From: Nocardioides salarius
GTDB taxonomy: Bacteria > Actinomycetota > Actinomycetes > Propionibacteriales > Nocardioidaceae
Direction: 5' to 3'
Assembly (NCBI RefSeq): GCF_016907435.1
Contig: NZ_JAFBBZ010000001.1
Span: forward strand, 1,364,001 to 1,428,000
DNA length: 64,000 bases
The position numbers were made by a program, and so were the translations under genes. The notes beneath the pieces were generated by a model, which was not told where the DNA came from, did not search any database, and was given only the letters and a program-made list of their open reading frames with translations. Positions within the stretch are counted from its first letter, which is position 1. The number at the start of each line of letters is the position of its first letter. Below, piece after piece: positions 8,459 to 17,613 of this stretch.

Positions 8459-9001
8459 TCAGCCCGTGGGGCGCACGACGTCGTAGCGGGCACACGCGAA
8501 GTCGCCGTTGCGCGCCAGGTCGACCAGGCGCAGGTCGAGTGCCTCGGTGAGCAGCGGTCGCCCGGCGCCCAGCGCGACGGGCGCGATCGACACGATGACC
8601 TCGTCGAGCAGCCCCGCGGCCGCGACCTGCGAGGCCAGCCCGCCGCCGCCGACCACCCACACGCCGCTCCCGCCCGCGGCCGCGAGCACCTCGGGCCACA
8701 CCTCGGCCACGTCGCCGCTGGCGAAGCGCAGGTCGGCGCCCTCGATGCGCGGCAGGTCACGGTGGGTGAAGACCCAGCAGGGCTGCTCGTAGGGCCACCC
8801 GCCGGCGACGTCGTCGTGGGTGCGCACCCACTCGTAGGTCGTCGCGCCCATCAGCAGCGCGCCGATGCCGGAGATGAACGCGGGGTAGCCCATCGGGCCG
8901 TCGTCGTCGATCTGCTGGCGGAAGAGCCAGTCGAGGGCGTCGTGCTCGTCGGCGATGAACCCGTCGAGCGTCGAGGCCACGTAGTAGGTCGTGCGGGTCA
9001 T
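8459..9001 (-). CDS. Dihydrofolate reductase-like (RibD C-terminal fold) protein
   Basis: 180 residues. 'MTRTTYYVASTLDGFIA', 'LMGATTYEW' and 'WVVGGGGLASQVAAAGLLDEVIVSIAPVALGAGRPLL' are the signature blocks of the RibD/DHFR-like YwjB/YyaP family. These are NADPH-binding reductases of uncertain substrate and are distinct from the true folA. The start overlaps the miaA stop (ATGA), so it is co-translated with miaA. Confidence 0.82.
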   Translation of the reverse strand: MTRTTYYVASTLDGFIADEHDALDWLFRQQIDDDGPMGYPAFISGIGALLMGATTYEWVRTHDDVAGGWPYEQPCWVFTHRDLPRIEGADLRFASGDVAEVWPEVLAAAGGSGVWVVGGGGLASQVAAAGLLDEVIVSIAPVALGAGRPLLTEALDLRLVDLARNGDFACARYDVVRPTG

Positions 9002-9993
9002 GGACCGATGCTGCCACCGACCGCCGACACGCGCTCGACGGCGGCCAGCGCGAGGTCGACGCGCGCCGGGTCGTCGTGGTCGACCCACACGATGCGCGGG
9101 TCCTTGCGGAACCAGGAGTCCTGGCGCCGCGCGAAGCGCCGGGTCGCCACCACGGTGCGCTCACGGGCCTCGTCGAGGCCCAGCTCGCCGCCGACGTACG
9201 CCGCCACCTCGCGGTAGCCGATGGCGCGCGAGGCGGTGCGCCCCCGGGCCAGGCCCGCGGCCAGCAGCCGCTCGACCTCGGCGACGAAGCCGTCGGCGAA
9301 CATCTGCTCCACGCGCTGCTCGATGCGCGCGTCGAGGGTCGGCCGGTCGATGTCGACGCCGACCTGCACGGTGCGCGGGTCGGTGTAGACCAGGCGCGGC
9401 AGGGAGGCGCTGAAGGGCCGCCCGGTCAGCTCGACCACCTCGAGGGCGCGCACCACGCGGCGGGTGTTCTCGGGCTCGATGCGTGCGGCCGCCTCGGGGT
9501 CGAGCCGCGCGAGGCGGGCGTGCAGCGCCCCGCTGCCGTGCTCGTCGGCCTCGGCCTCGAGCCGGGCGCGCAGCGCCTCGTCGGTGCCGGGGAACTCGAA
9601 CTGGTCGAGCACCGCGCGGGTGTACAGCGCCGACCCGCCCACCAGCACCGGCGCCCGGCCGCGCCCGCGCAGCTCGGCGATGCAGCCGCGCGCCTGCTCC
9701 TGGAAATGCGCCACGTTGGCCGGCTCGCCCACCTCGAGCAGGTCGAGCAGGTGGTGCGGCACGCCGCGCCGCTCGTCGAGGGGCAGCTTGGCGGTGCCGA
9801 CGTCCATGCCGCGGTAGAGCTGCATCGCGTCGGTGTTGACCACCTCCCCGCCGAGCCGCTCGGCGAGGTCGAGGGAGAGCCCGCTCTTGCCCGACGCGGT
9901 CGCGCCGACGACCGCGACCACCACCGGCACGGGAGCGGGCACGGAGGCGGGCTCGCTCCCCATCCCCTCGGGCGTCCCGGCCGACTGCGACAT
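8998..9993 (-). CDS. miaA: tRNA dimethylallyltransferase
   Basis: 331 residues. It adds a dimethylallyl group to A37 of tRNAs reading UNN codons; MiaB (12598-14103) then adds the methylthio group. Visible motifs are P-loop 'GATASGKSGLS', 'NTDAMQLYRGMDVGTAK', 'GGSALYTRAVLD' and 'ASRAIGYREVAAY'. ATG 9993 is chosen; ATG 9963 is an alternative because residues 1-20 are low in conservation. The short gap to the divergent gene at 10041 leaves room only for a leaderless or near-leaderless promoter. Confidence 0.95.
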   Translation of the reverse strand: MSQSAGTPEGMGSEPASVPAPVPVVVAVVGATASGKSGLSLDLAERLGGEVVNTDAMQLYRGMDVGTAKLPLDERRGVPHHLLDLLEVGEPANVAHFQEQARGCIAELRGRGRAPVLVGGSALYTRAVLDQFEFPGTDEALRARLEAEADEHGSGALHARLARLDPEAAARIEPENTRRVVRALEVVELTGRPFSASLPRLVYTDPRTVQVGVDIDRPTLDARIEQRVEQMFADGFVAEVERLLAAGLARGRTASRAIGYREVAAYVGGELGLDEARERTVVATRRFARRQDSWFRKDPRIVWVDHDDPARVDLALAAVERVSAVGGSIGP

Positions 9994-10040
9994 GTGACTA
10001 GTGTGGCAACGACCCCAGCCGCACCGACCAGGAGGCCGAG

Positions 10041-10304
10041 ATGGGTTTCTTCGACAAGCGCAACATCGACAAGCTGCGCGGCAAGGTGACCGACGCCGTC
10101 GACAAGCACGGCGACAAGATCTCGGACGGGATCGACAAGGCCGCCGCGGCCGCCGACAAGCGCACCGGCGGCAAGCACAGCGACAAGATCGCCAAGGGCG
10201 TCTCGAAGGCCAAGGACGGCCTCGACCGGCTCGACGGCAAGAACGACGACATCCCGCCCGACAACCCGCCCACCACCTACCCCCGGACGGAGGACACGCC
10301 GTGA
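10041..10304 (+). CDS. Rv0909/MT0933-like small antitoxin-family protein
   Basis: 87 residues, Lys/Asp-rich, with a repeating 'GDKI..GIDKAA..ADK..GGKHSDKI' helical pattern. This is the PF14013-type family annotated as antitoxin, although most members lack a proven toxin partner. It has an excellent ribosome site (AGGAGG at about 10030). It heads a run of five genes overlapping by four bases each. No obvious toxin gene lies next to it. The antitoxin function is family-level inference only. Confidence 0.75.
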   Translation: MGFFDKRNIDKLRGKVTDAVDKHGDKISDGIDKAAAAADKRTGGKHSDKIAKGVSKAKDGLDRLDGKNDDIPPDNPPTTYPRTEDTP

Positions 10305-10474
10305 CCGCACCCGTGCCCGAGGAACGCCACGAGAGCCCGCTGCCCACCGAGGAGGACCCGCCCGGCGAGCACGAGGGCGAGCTGCCCGGCGACGACGCCG
10401 AGCGTCCGGTCGACCCGGCCCCGGCCGAGCACGAGCGCAACGCCGAGACCTCCGAGGACCAGCCCAGCCAGTGA
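10301..10474 (+). CDS. Small acidic disordered protein
   Basis: 57 residues starting at GTG 10301, which overlaps the previous stop (GTGA). It ends where the NUDIX gene starts, again with a GTGA overlap at 10471. The sequence is almost entirely Glu, Asp, Pro and Ser, with no hydrophobic core, no transmembrane segment and no recognised domain. The overlaps on both sides and absence of internal stops are the main evidence that it is translated. Confidence 0.6.
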   Translation: MTAPVPEERHESPLPTEEDPPGEHEGELPGDDAERPVDPAPAEHERNAETSEDQPSQ

Positions 10475-11034
10475 CCACCCCCGCGACCAGCCCCGTCGAC
10501 ACCGTCAGCACCGACCCGCACCACGGGCGGTTCGTGGTGGTGCCCGCCGCCTACGTCTTCCTGCTCCGCCAGGGCGAGACGGGGGTCGAGGTGCTGCTCC
10601 AGCTGCGCCGCGGCACCGGCTACATGGACGGGCACTGGGCCGCGGCCGCCGCCGGCCACGTCGAGCGCGGCGAGACGGCGTACGACGCGGCGCACCGCGA
10701 GGCGCGCGAGGAGATCGGGGTCGGCGACCTCGACCTCGAGTTCGTCACCGCCATGCACCGCACGCGCGGTGGTGAGCCGATCGACGAGCGCATCGACTTC
10801 TTCTTCACCGCCTCGACCTGGAGCGGCGAGCCGCGCGTGGTCGAGCCGGAGAAGTCCGCCGGGCTGCGCTGGTGCGCCCTCGACGGGCTCGACGCGCTGC
10901 CCGACCCGGTGGTCCCCCACGAGCTGGCGGTGTTGGAGAGCCTCCGGCGGGGTACGACCAGTCCCTACAGCACCTTCGGCTTCGACGCTGCCACGCGCAC
11001 CGCCCAGGCCCCCGAGGAAGGACGCAGCAGATGA
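10471..11034 (+). CDS. NUDIX hydrolase
   Basis: 187 residues. The NUDIX box GX5EX7REUXEEXGU is complete: 'GHVERGETAYDAAHREAREE' followed by IGV, near residues 70-92. 'RGTGYMDGHWAAAAAGHVE' just before it resembles the 8-oxo-dGTP/nucleoside diphosphate-X hydrolase group. The reaction is hydrolysis of a nucleoside diphosphate linked to another group; the specific substrate is unknown. It lies inside the operon of small acidic proteins, overlapping both neighbours (GTGA before, ATGA after). Confidence 0.9.
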   Translation: MTTPATSPVDTVSTDPHHGRFVVVPAAYVFLLRQGETGVEVLLQLRRGTGYMDGHWAAAAAGHVERGETAYDAAHREAREEIGVGDLDLEFVTAMHRTRGGEPIDERIDFFFTASTWSGEPRVVEPEKSAGLRWCALDGLDALPDPVVPHELAVLESLRRGTTSPYSTFGFDAATRTAQAPEEGRSR

Positions 11035-11300
11035 ACGACGAGAACAGCAACGACGAGGCAGCAGACCTCGGTCCGATGCCGACACCGCAGGCCGAGGAGC
11101 CCCAGCTGGTGCCCGGCGGGGTCGACGCGTTCGGGGAGCTCTCCCCCGAGCCGGTCGTCCCCGACCTCTCCGCGAGCGCCAACCCCGCCACGGAGGACGC
11201 CCCCGCCGAGACGAGCGAGGGCGAGGACACCAGCACCAAGGCCACCGACGCCGAGGCCGACGCCGAGGCCGTGGAGCCGAGCGACGAGGCCCCGGTATGA
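11031..11300 (+). CDS. Small acidic protein, no recognised domain
   Basis: 89 residues from ATG 11031, which overlaps the NUDIX stop (ATGA). It is rich in Glu, Asp, Ala, Pro and Ser with a short Leu/Val patch ('PQLVPGGVDAFGELSPEPVVPDL'). No signal peptide or transmembrane segment is present. Probably intrinsically disordered. Its stop overlaps the start of the next gene at 11297. Confidence 0.65.
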   Translation: MNDENSNDEAADLGPMPTPQAEEPQLVPGGVDAFGELSPEPVVPDLSASANPATEDAPAETSEGEDTSTKATDAEADAEAVEPSDEAPV

Positions 11301-11578
11301 GCCGGCCCACCGACCCTCGCACCGGTCGCGAGCCCGACGACCCGCGCCACTCCAACGACGAGCTCGCCGGCGACATGGGCGTCAGCAGCGAGCGTGAGGG
11401 CCCCACCGGCTCGAGCCGGCAGGCGACCGACGGCGTCAAGGACACCTCGCTCTCCGACGAGCACGGCGTCCCCGACCCCGAGAAGCCCGAGAAGACCCGG
11501 GGCGGCGAGGAGCCGCAGCCCGAGGGGATCACCCCGAAGGCCGGCTACTCCTCCATCGACCCCCGCAGCAAGGACTGA
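11297..11578 (+). CDS. Small charged hydrophilic protein, no recognised domain
   Basis: 93 residues from ATG 11297 (ATGA overlap with the previous gene). Strongly hydrophilic, with mixed Asp/Glu/Lys/Arg, several 'DPR' and 'KPEK' stretches, and the C-terminus 'GYSSIDPRSKD'. No domain was recognised. It is the last gene of the 10041-11578 operon and converges on the AbiEi/DUF559-like gene across a 22 bp inverted repeat. Confidence 0.65.
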   Translation: MSRPTDPRTGREPDDPRHSNDELAGDMGVSSEREGPTGSSRQATDGVKDTSLSDEHGVPDPEKPEKTRGGEEPQPEGITPKAGYSSIDPRSKD

Positions 11579-11589
11579 GCCCCGGGCCC

Positions 11590-11691
11590 GTCGTAGTCGA
11601 ACGGGCACAACGCGGGCCCCGGCCCGAGCAGGCCGCGGCACTACGCGGTGCGGCAGCTCGGGCACCTCTGTTGTGCCCGTTCGACTACGAC
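11590..11691. repeat. Perfect 22 bp inverted repeat spanning a convergent gene junction
   Basis: The left arm (11590-11611) starts GTCGTAGTCGAACGGGCACA and its exact reverse complement occupies 11670-11691. The right arm lies inside the 3' end of the minus-strand gene, where it encodes VVVERAQ, and the stop codon of that gene (11641) is in the loop. The loop is itself GC-rich and foldable. It can act as a two-way terminator. Confidence 0.85.
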
Positions 11692-12540
11692 CGCCCTCAG
11701 CACAGCGGCTACCCGGTCCGCGTGCAGCATCACCTCTTCCCACGAGAAGCGCAGCACCAGCCACCCCGCCGCCACGAAGGCGTTGTAGCGACGCGCGTCG
11801 CGGTGCAGCGCGGCCCGGTCGCCGTGCCACTCGAACGAGTCGGCCTCCAGCGCGACCTTGAGCCGCTCGTCCACCAGGTCGGGGCGCCCCAGCCAGTGCG
11901 GGTCGCGCACCGGGACCTGGGCACGGACGACCAGGCCCTCGACCGAGAGGCAGATGGCTCGCAGGGCCGACTCGAACGGGTTCGCAGCAGCAGCGTCGGC
12001 ACGCTCCGCCACGCGTCGGACCTGCCGCCCGCCGGGGCCCCGGACGTCGCGCGCGAGCGTGCGTAGCCGCCCCCGGCCGAAACCGTCGCGCAGCGCCGAG
12101 TCGGCGACGGCGAGCGCCTCGGGGAACGGCAGCGTGCGCAGGCAGTCGACCAGCGTGCGCTCCGGCGAGGTGCATCCGTCGACCACCTCGGAGCGGTGCA
12201 GGTCGGCCAGTCGCAGCGCGATCCCGTCACGGTGGGCGCCGGTGACGTTGCGGCTGCGCGGCACCGTGACCTCGGGCCGCTCAGGCGGAGTCGCCACCGC
12301 CCACCCGTGCAGCAACGCGGCGCTGCGGTGCGAGACCACCCCGCTGACCCGGTGCGCCGCCGCCCGGGCCTCGTCGGCGGCGGGCAGGGCGTAGCGGCCC
12401 CGGGCCAGCGCCACCACCTCGCCCGTGGCGATCGCGGCGTCGACGGCTCGCCGGGAGCAGGCACGCACCAGCGCCGCTCGCGTGGCCACCCCACCCAGCG
12501 TCGTCAGGACCTCCGCCACGGGGAGGCGCTCGTCGTCCAC
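11641..12540 (-). CDS. AbiEi-like N-terminus plus DUF559/Vsr-like C-terminal domain protein
   Basis: 299 residues. The N-terminal 60 residues ('VLTTLGGVATRAALVRACSR', then 'GEVVALARGRYALP') resemble the winged-helix AbiEi antitoxin domain. The C-terminal part ('VALEADSFEWHGDRAALHRD', then 'ARRYNAFVAAGWLVLRFSWE') matches the DUF559/very-short-patch-repair nuclease-like fold, with D and E positions compatible with metal binding. This two-part arrangement is common in Nocardioides-type genomes. No AbiEii toxin neighbour is present, so a toxin-antitoxin role is not supported; nuclease function is unproven. Confidence 0.75.
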   Translation of the reverse strand: MDDERLPVAEVLTTLGGVATRAALVRACSRRAVDAAIATGEVVALARGRYALPAADEARAAAHRVSGVVSHRSAALLHGWAVATPPERPEVTVPRSRNVTGAHRDGIALRLADLHRSEVVDGCTSPERTLVDCLRTLPFPEALAVADSALRDGFGRGRLRTLARDVRGPGGRQVRRVAERADAAAANPFESALRAICLSVEGLVVRAQVPVRDPHWLGRPDLVDERLKVALEADSFEWHGDRAALHRDARRYNAFVAAGWLVLRFSWEEVMLHADRVAAVLRAVVVERAQQRCPSCRTA

Positions 12541-12597
12541 CCGACGAGCATGCGGCGGCGCGGCGCTCGGTGCACCTGCTCCTCCACAGGGGAGGTG

Positions 12598-14103
12598 TCA
12601 GCGGCAGGCGGGAGCGTCGGGCAGCGGGGCGGGCACGCCGACGGTGGGCATGCCCAGGCCGACGCCGGCGGGGGTCGGCGCGGAGGTGCGGGCCTGCCAC
12701 GCGTCGCCCGAGCGGGTACGCCGCACGGAGACCACGCGGTCGGCGACCAGGTGGTGCGGGGCGGCGTAGGTGACCTCGACGGTGACCATGTCACCGGGGC
12801 GCACCTCCTCGTCCGGCGCGACGAAGTGCACCAGGCGGTTGTCGGGTGCGCGGCCGGAGAGACGCAGCGTCTCGGCGTCCTTGCGCCCCTCGCCCTCGGC
12901 GACCATCAGCTCGAGGGTGCGCCCGACGTTCTTCTTGTTCTCGGCCCAGGCGATCTCGTTGACCAGGTCGACGAGGCGGCCGTAGCGGTCCTTGACGACC
13001 TCGGGCGGGACCTGGTCGGGCAGCGTCGCGGCGGGGGTGCCCGGGCGCTTGGAGTACTGGAAGGTGAAGGCGGAGGAGAACCGCGACTCGGCGACCACGC
13101 GCAGCGTCTCGGCGAAGTCCTCCTCGGTCTCGCCGGGGAAGCCGACGATGATGTCGGTGGTGATGGCGGCCTCGGGGATCGCCGCGCGCACCCGCTCGAT
13201 GATGCCGAGGTACTTGGTGGAGCGGTAGGAGCGACGCATGTCCTTGAGCACCTTGTCGGAGCCCGACTGCAGCGGCATGTGCAGGCTCGGCATCACGTTG
13301 GGCGTCTCGGCCATCGCCTCGATGACGTCGTCGGTGAACTCCGCCGGGTGCGGGCTGGTGAACCGCACCCGCTCGAGGCCCTCGATGTCGCCGCAGGCGC
13401 GCAGCAGCTTGGAGAAGGCCTGCCGGTCGCCGAACTCCACGCCGTAGGCGTTGACGTTCTGCCCCAGCAGGGTCACCTCGGAGACGCCCTCGGCGACCAG
13501 CGCCCGGATCTCGGCCAGGATGTCGCCGGGTCGGCGGTCCTTCTCCTTGCCGCGCAGCGCCGGCACGATGCAGAAGGTGCAGGTGTTGTTGCACCCGACC
13601 GAGATCGAGACCCACGCGGCGTACGCCGACTCGCGCTTGGTGGGCAGCGTCGAGGGGAAGACGTCGAGGGACTCCAGGATCTCGACCTGGGCCTCCTCCT
13701 GCACCCGCGCCCGCTCGAGCAGCACCGGCAGCGAACCGATGTTGTGGGTGCCGAAGACCACGTCGACGTACGGCGCCCGGTCGGTGATCGTGGCGCGGTC
13801 CTTCTGGGCCAGGCAGCCGCCGACGGCGATCTGCATGCCGGGTCGCGCGGCCTTGATCGGCGCGAGGTGCGAGAGGTTGCCGTAGAGCTTGTTGTCGGCG
13901 TTCTCGCGCACGGCGCAGGTGTTGAAGACGACGACGTCGGCCTGGTCGCCCGCCTCGGCGCCCTGCTTGTCGAACGGCGCGTAGCCCGCGTCCTCCAGCA
14001 GCCCGGTCAGGCGCTCGGAGTCGTGGACGTTCATCTGGCACCCGTAGGTCTTAACCTCGTAGGTGCGGGGCGCGGCCTCGGGCGGGGCGGTGGTGGCAGT
14101 CAT
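12598..14103 (-). CDS. miaB: tRNA-2-methylthio-N6-dimethylallyladenosine synthase
   Basis: 501 residues. The N-terminal MTTase domain ('[16 protein letters not shown]') carries three Cys for the auxiliary cluster. The radical SAM motif '[10 protein letters not shown]' (CX3CX2C) is near residue 173, and a C-terminal TRAM domain ('[20 protein letters not shown]') follows. It adds the methylthio group to i6A37 made by MiaA. ATG 14103 is the start: upstream in-frame sequence is not conserved. The last 30 residues are a variable tail. Confidence 0.95.
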   Translation of the reverse strand: MTATTAPPEAAPRTYEVKTYGCQMNVHDSERLTGLLEDAGYAPFDKQGAEAGDQADVVVFNTCAVRENADNKLYGNLSHLAPIKAARPGMQIAVGGCLAQKDRATITDRAPYVDVVFGTHNIGSLPVLLERARVQEEAQVEILESLDVFPSTLPTKRESAYAAWVSISVGCNNTCTFCIVPALRGKEKDRRPGDILAEIRALVAEGVSEVTLLGQNVNAYGVEFGDRQAFSKLLRACGDIEGLERVRFTSPHPAEFTDDVIEAMAETPNVMPSLHMPLQSGSDKVLKDMRRSYRSTKYLGIIERVRAAIPEAAITTDIIVGFPGETEEDFAETLRVVAESRFSSAFTFQYSKRPGTPAATLPDQVPPEVVKDRYGRLVDLVNEIAWAENKKNVGRTLELMVAEGEGRKDAETLRLSGRAPDNRLVHFVAPDEEVRPGDMVTVEVTYAAPHHLVADRVVSVRRTRSGDAWQARTSAPTPAGVGLGMPTVGVPAPLPDAPACR

Positions 14104-14259
14104 GACCGTCCCAGGGTACGGCGGCGCGGCGGGACCGCCCGAATCCGTCGTCCCGCACCCTGCCGCACGCCTACGAGGCGCGGCTGGACAGCGAAAACGC
14201 AATGAAGATGTGACCACCTGAGAGCAGCCTGAGCGTGGCACCGACCGGCCAGGTGTGGC

Positions 14260-14265
14260 TAGGGT
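14260..14265 (+). promoter_or_regulatory. -10 hexamer TAGGGT of gluA
   Basis: TAGGGT lies 8 bases before the gluA ATG at 14274, so the transcript would be leaderless or nearly so. No convincing -35 is visible. Confidence 0.45.
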
Positions 14266-14273
14266 CGTCTGTC

Positions 14274-15053
<780 letters not shown>

Positions 15054-15103
15054 ACCAGCAGCACCCCGCACCACTCAGTTCCGCCGACAAAGGAGATAGA
15101 ACG

Positions 15104-15982
15104 ATGCGTCTGACCAAGTTCACGGCAGCCTTCGCGGGCGTCGTCCTCGCCGGATCCCTGGCCGCCTGTGGCGGTGACAGCGAGAGCGAGCCGGAGGTCG
15201 TCAGCGACGCCGAGTTCGAGGCCGGCACCACCATGGCCAAGCTCTCCGATGCCGGCTCGATGACCGTCGGCACCAAGTTCGACCAGCCCGGCTTCGGCCT
15301 CCTGGGCCTCGAGGACACCCCCGAGGGCTTCGACGTCGAGGTCGCCAAGATCATCGCCGGCGCCATGGGCATCGCGCCCGAGGACATCGAGTGGAAGCAG
15401 GCCTCCTCCGACATCCGCGAGCAGGTGATCGAGGACGGCGACGTCGACATGGTCGTGGCGACGTACACGATCAACGAGGAGCGCGCCGAGCGGATCACCT
15501 TCGCCGGGCCGTACTACGAGGCCGGCCAGCAGCTGATGGTCACCGCCGACAACGACTCCATCGAGGGCCCCGAGGACATCGCGGACAACCCCGACATGAA
15601 GGTCTGCTCGGTCACCGGCTCGACCCCCTCGGAGCAGATCAAGGAGTACCTGGCCTCCGACGACCAGCTGGTGCTCTTCGACATCTACGACAAGTGCAAG
15701 GACGCGCTGGGCAACGGCCAGGTCGACATCGTCACCACCGACAACGTGATCCTGCTCGGCTACGTCGACGAGAGCGAGGGCGACTTCAAGCTCGTCGGCG
15801 AGCAGTTCACCGAGGAGCCCTACGGCATCGGCATCGAGAAGGGTGACGTCGAGTTCTGCGAGTTCATCAACGAGACCCTGGCCGACAACGAGGACGCCTA
15901 CGTGGCGGCCTGGGAAGCCACCGCGGGCGAGGTCGAGGGCACCGAGACCCCCGAGCTGCCCGAGGCCGCTCCCTGCGCCTGA
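15104..15982 (+). CDS. gluB: Glutamate-binding lipoprotein
   Basis: 292 residues with a lipoprotein signal ending 'AGSLAAC' (lipobox Cys near residue 22). The mature part is a family-3 solute-binding protein: 'GMTVGTKFDQPGFG'-like opening strand, 'GFDVEVAKIIAG', 'ITFAGPYYEAGQQLMV', and a conserved Cys pair in 'KVCSVTGSTPSEQI' and 'DKCKDALGNGQVDIV'. It delivers glutamate-type amino acids to GluC/GluD at the membrane. AGGAGA at 15091-15096 fixes the start. The intergenic hairpin after it probably raises its level above the permeases. Confidence 0.92.
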   Translation: MRLTKFTAAFAGVVLAGSLAACGGDSESEPEVVSDAEFEAGTTMAKLSDAGSMTVGTKFDQPGFGLLGLEDTPEGFDVEVAKIIAGAMGIAPEDIEWKQASSDIREQVIEDGDVDMVVATYTINEERAERITFAGPYYEAGQQLMVTADNDSIEGPEDIADNPDMKVCSVTGSTPSEQIKEYLASDDQLVLFDIYDKCKDALGNGQVDIVTTDNVILLGYVDESEGDFKLVGEQFTEEPYGIGIEKGDVEFCEFINETLADNEDAYVAAWEATAGEVEGTETPELPEAAPCA

Positions 15983-16004
15983 TGCTGGCCTGACCCACCC
16001 CTGA

Positions 16005-16035
16005 CCGGTGGGGGCGCGGCCCGCGCCCCCACCGG
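16005..16035 (+). terminator. Intercistronic hairpin between gluB and gluC
   Basis: A near-perfect 15 bp stem, CCGGTGGGGGCGCGG (16005-16019) with its complement at 16021-16035, leaving almost no loop. Such hairpins after the binding-protein gene stabilise its mRNA or partly stop transcription, so that the receptor is made in excess of the permease. That role is inference from comparable operons. Confidence 0.65.
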
Positions 16036-16054
16036 CTCACCGAGAGGAACCACC

Positions 16055-16705
16055 GTGGATCCGGTGATCGACAACCTCGACCTCTACTGGTCGGGGTTCC
16101 TGCGCTCGCTGAGCATCATCGGCTGGAGCCTCGTGGGCTCGCTGCTGCTCGGCACCCTGATCGCCGCGTTCCGGGTCTCCCCGGTCGCCTCGCTGCGGGC
16201 CTTCGGCGCCGCGTGGGTGACCCTGATCCGCAACTGCCCGCTGACCATCGTGCTGTTCTTCATCGCCTTCGGCCTCCCCGAGATCGGCATCAACGCCAGC
16301 TACTACTTCTTCGGTGTCGCGAGCCTGATCATCTACACCTCCGCGTTCGTGTGCGAGGCGATCCGCTCGGGCATCAACTCCGTCTCGGCCGGCCAGGCCG
16401 AGGCCGCTCGGGCCATCGGCCTGCCCTTCACCCAGACCCTGACCCAGGTGGTGCTGCCGCAGGCGCTGCGCGCCACGGTGCCGCCGCTGGGCAGCGTGCA
16501 GATCGCGATGTTCAAGAACTCCGCGGTCGTCGGCGCGTTCGGTGTCGGCCGCGACCTGTGGAGCGTGGGGCGAGACCTGACCAGCGCCCAGGGCTACTCC
16601 TACGTCCCGGTGCTCACCGGCGTCGCGATCGGCTACCTGGTCATCACCCTGACCGGCGGCGCACTGCTGGCGGTCATCGAGCGGAAGGTGGCGATCGCGC
16701 GATGA
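16055..16705 (+). CDS. gluC: Glutamate ABC transporter permease
   Basis: 216 residues from GTG 16055, with GAGAGGA upstream. Several hydrophobic membrane helices are present, and the inner-membrane coupling motif is recognisable as 'EAIRSGINSVSAGQAEAARA' followed by IGLPFTQT. It is a HisM-type permease that pairs with GluD. Stop overlaps the gluD start (ATGA). Confidence 0.92.
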   Translation: MDPVIDNLDLYWSGFLRSLSIIGWSLVGSLLLGTLIAAFRVSPVASLRAFGAAWVTLIRNCPLTIVLFFIAFGLPEIGINASYYFFGVASLIIYTSAFVCEAIRSGINSVSAGQAEAARAIGLPFTQTLTQVVLPQALRATVPPLGSVQIAMFKNSAVVGAFGVGRDLWSVGRDLTSAQGYSYVPVLTGVAIGYLVITLTGGALLAVIERKVAIAR

Positions 16706-17586
16706 GCCAGACCTCGGTCCTCTACGACGCCCCCGGGCCGCGCGCCGTACGCCGCGCGCGCATCGGCACGGTCGTCGCGATCCTCGTCTTCCTCGCCCTC
16801 GCCACGCTGGTGGTGCTGCGACTCGCCGACCGCGGCCAGTTCGACGCCGAGCTGTGGAACCCCTGGATCAACCCCTCCGACGACACCTTCAGCCAGGTCT
16901 GGACGCTGGTGCGCAGGGGCCTGGTGGCCACCCTGGTCGCGGCGGCGCTGTCCATCGCGCTGTCGCTGGCGGTCGGGGTGCTGCTGGGCGTGGCCCGGAT
17001 GATGCTCGGACGCGGCTGGCGGGTGCCTGTCGTGGCCTGGATCGAGCTCTTCCGCGGGCTGCCGGTGGTCGTGACCATCGTCTTCGTGTGGCGGGCCATG
17101 GTCGAGATCGGCATCGACGTCGGGCCGCTGCCCGGCGAGCCGGCCCTGTGGTACCTGGTCATCGGCCTGACGCTCTACAACTCCGTGATCATCGCCGAGA
17201 TCCTGCGCGCGGGCGTCAGCTCGTTGCCCAGCGGCCAGCGCGAGGCCGCCCTGGCCGTGGGCCTGACCAACGGCCAGGCGATGCGCACGATCCTGCTGCC
17301 GCAGGCCTTCCGGGTGATGCTGCCCGCGCTGATCAGCCAGCTCGTCGTGGTCCTCAAGGACACCTCGCTGGTCGCGGTGATCGGGCTGGGCTACCTCGAG
17401 CTGCTCAGCCGGGGGCGACAGATCTCGCAGAACCTGGACAACCCGATCCAGACGCTGCTGATCATCGGCGCGATCTACATCGTCATCAACTACGGGCTCT
17501 CCAAGCTCGCCGAGTACGTCGAGCGGCGGATGGGGCGCGCGAGCGGCTCGAGCGCGCAGGCCGGCTCCGCGGTGGGCGGGGCCTGA
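16702..17586 (+). CDS. gluD: Glutamate ABC transporter permease
   Basis: 294 residues. About 30 N-terminal cytoplasmic residues precede the first helix ('IGTVVAILVFLALATLVVL'). The later helices carry 'ELFRGLPVVVTIVF' and the coupling motif 'EILRAGVSSLPSGQREAALA' before VGLTNGQ. Partner of GluC. It is longer than GluC because of an extra periplasmic segment ('PWINPSDDTFSQVW'), as in other GluD proteins. Last gene of the operon. Confidence 0.92.
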   Translation: MSQTSVLYDAPGPRAVRRARIGTVVAILVFLALATLVVLRLADRGQFDAELWNPWINPSDDTFSQVWTLVRRGLVATLVAAALSIALSLAVGVLLGVARMMLGRGWRVPVVAWIELFRGLPVVVTIVFVWRAMVEIGIDVGPLPGEPALWYLVIGLTLYNSVIIAEILRAGVSSLPSGQREAALAVGLTNGQAMRTILLPQAFRVMLPALISQLVVVLKDTSLVAVIGLGYLELLSRGRQISQNLDNPIQTLLIIGAIYIVINYGLSKLAEYVERRMGRASGSSAQAGSAVGGA

Positions 17587-17613
17587 GCGGTCGAGCCGCC
17601 GCCGGCGTACGCC

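Noticed and set aside
11641..12540. A complete AbiE toxin-antitoxin system
   Set aside because: Only an AbiEi-like N-terminal domain is seen; no AbiEii-type nucleotidyltransferase gene lies nearby.
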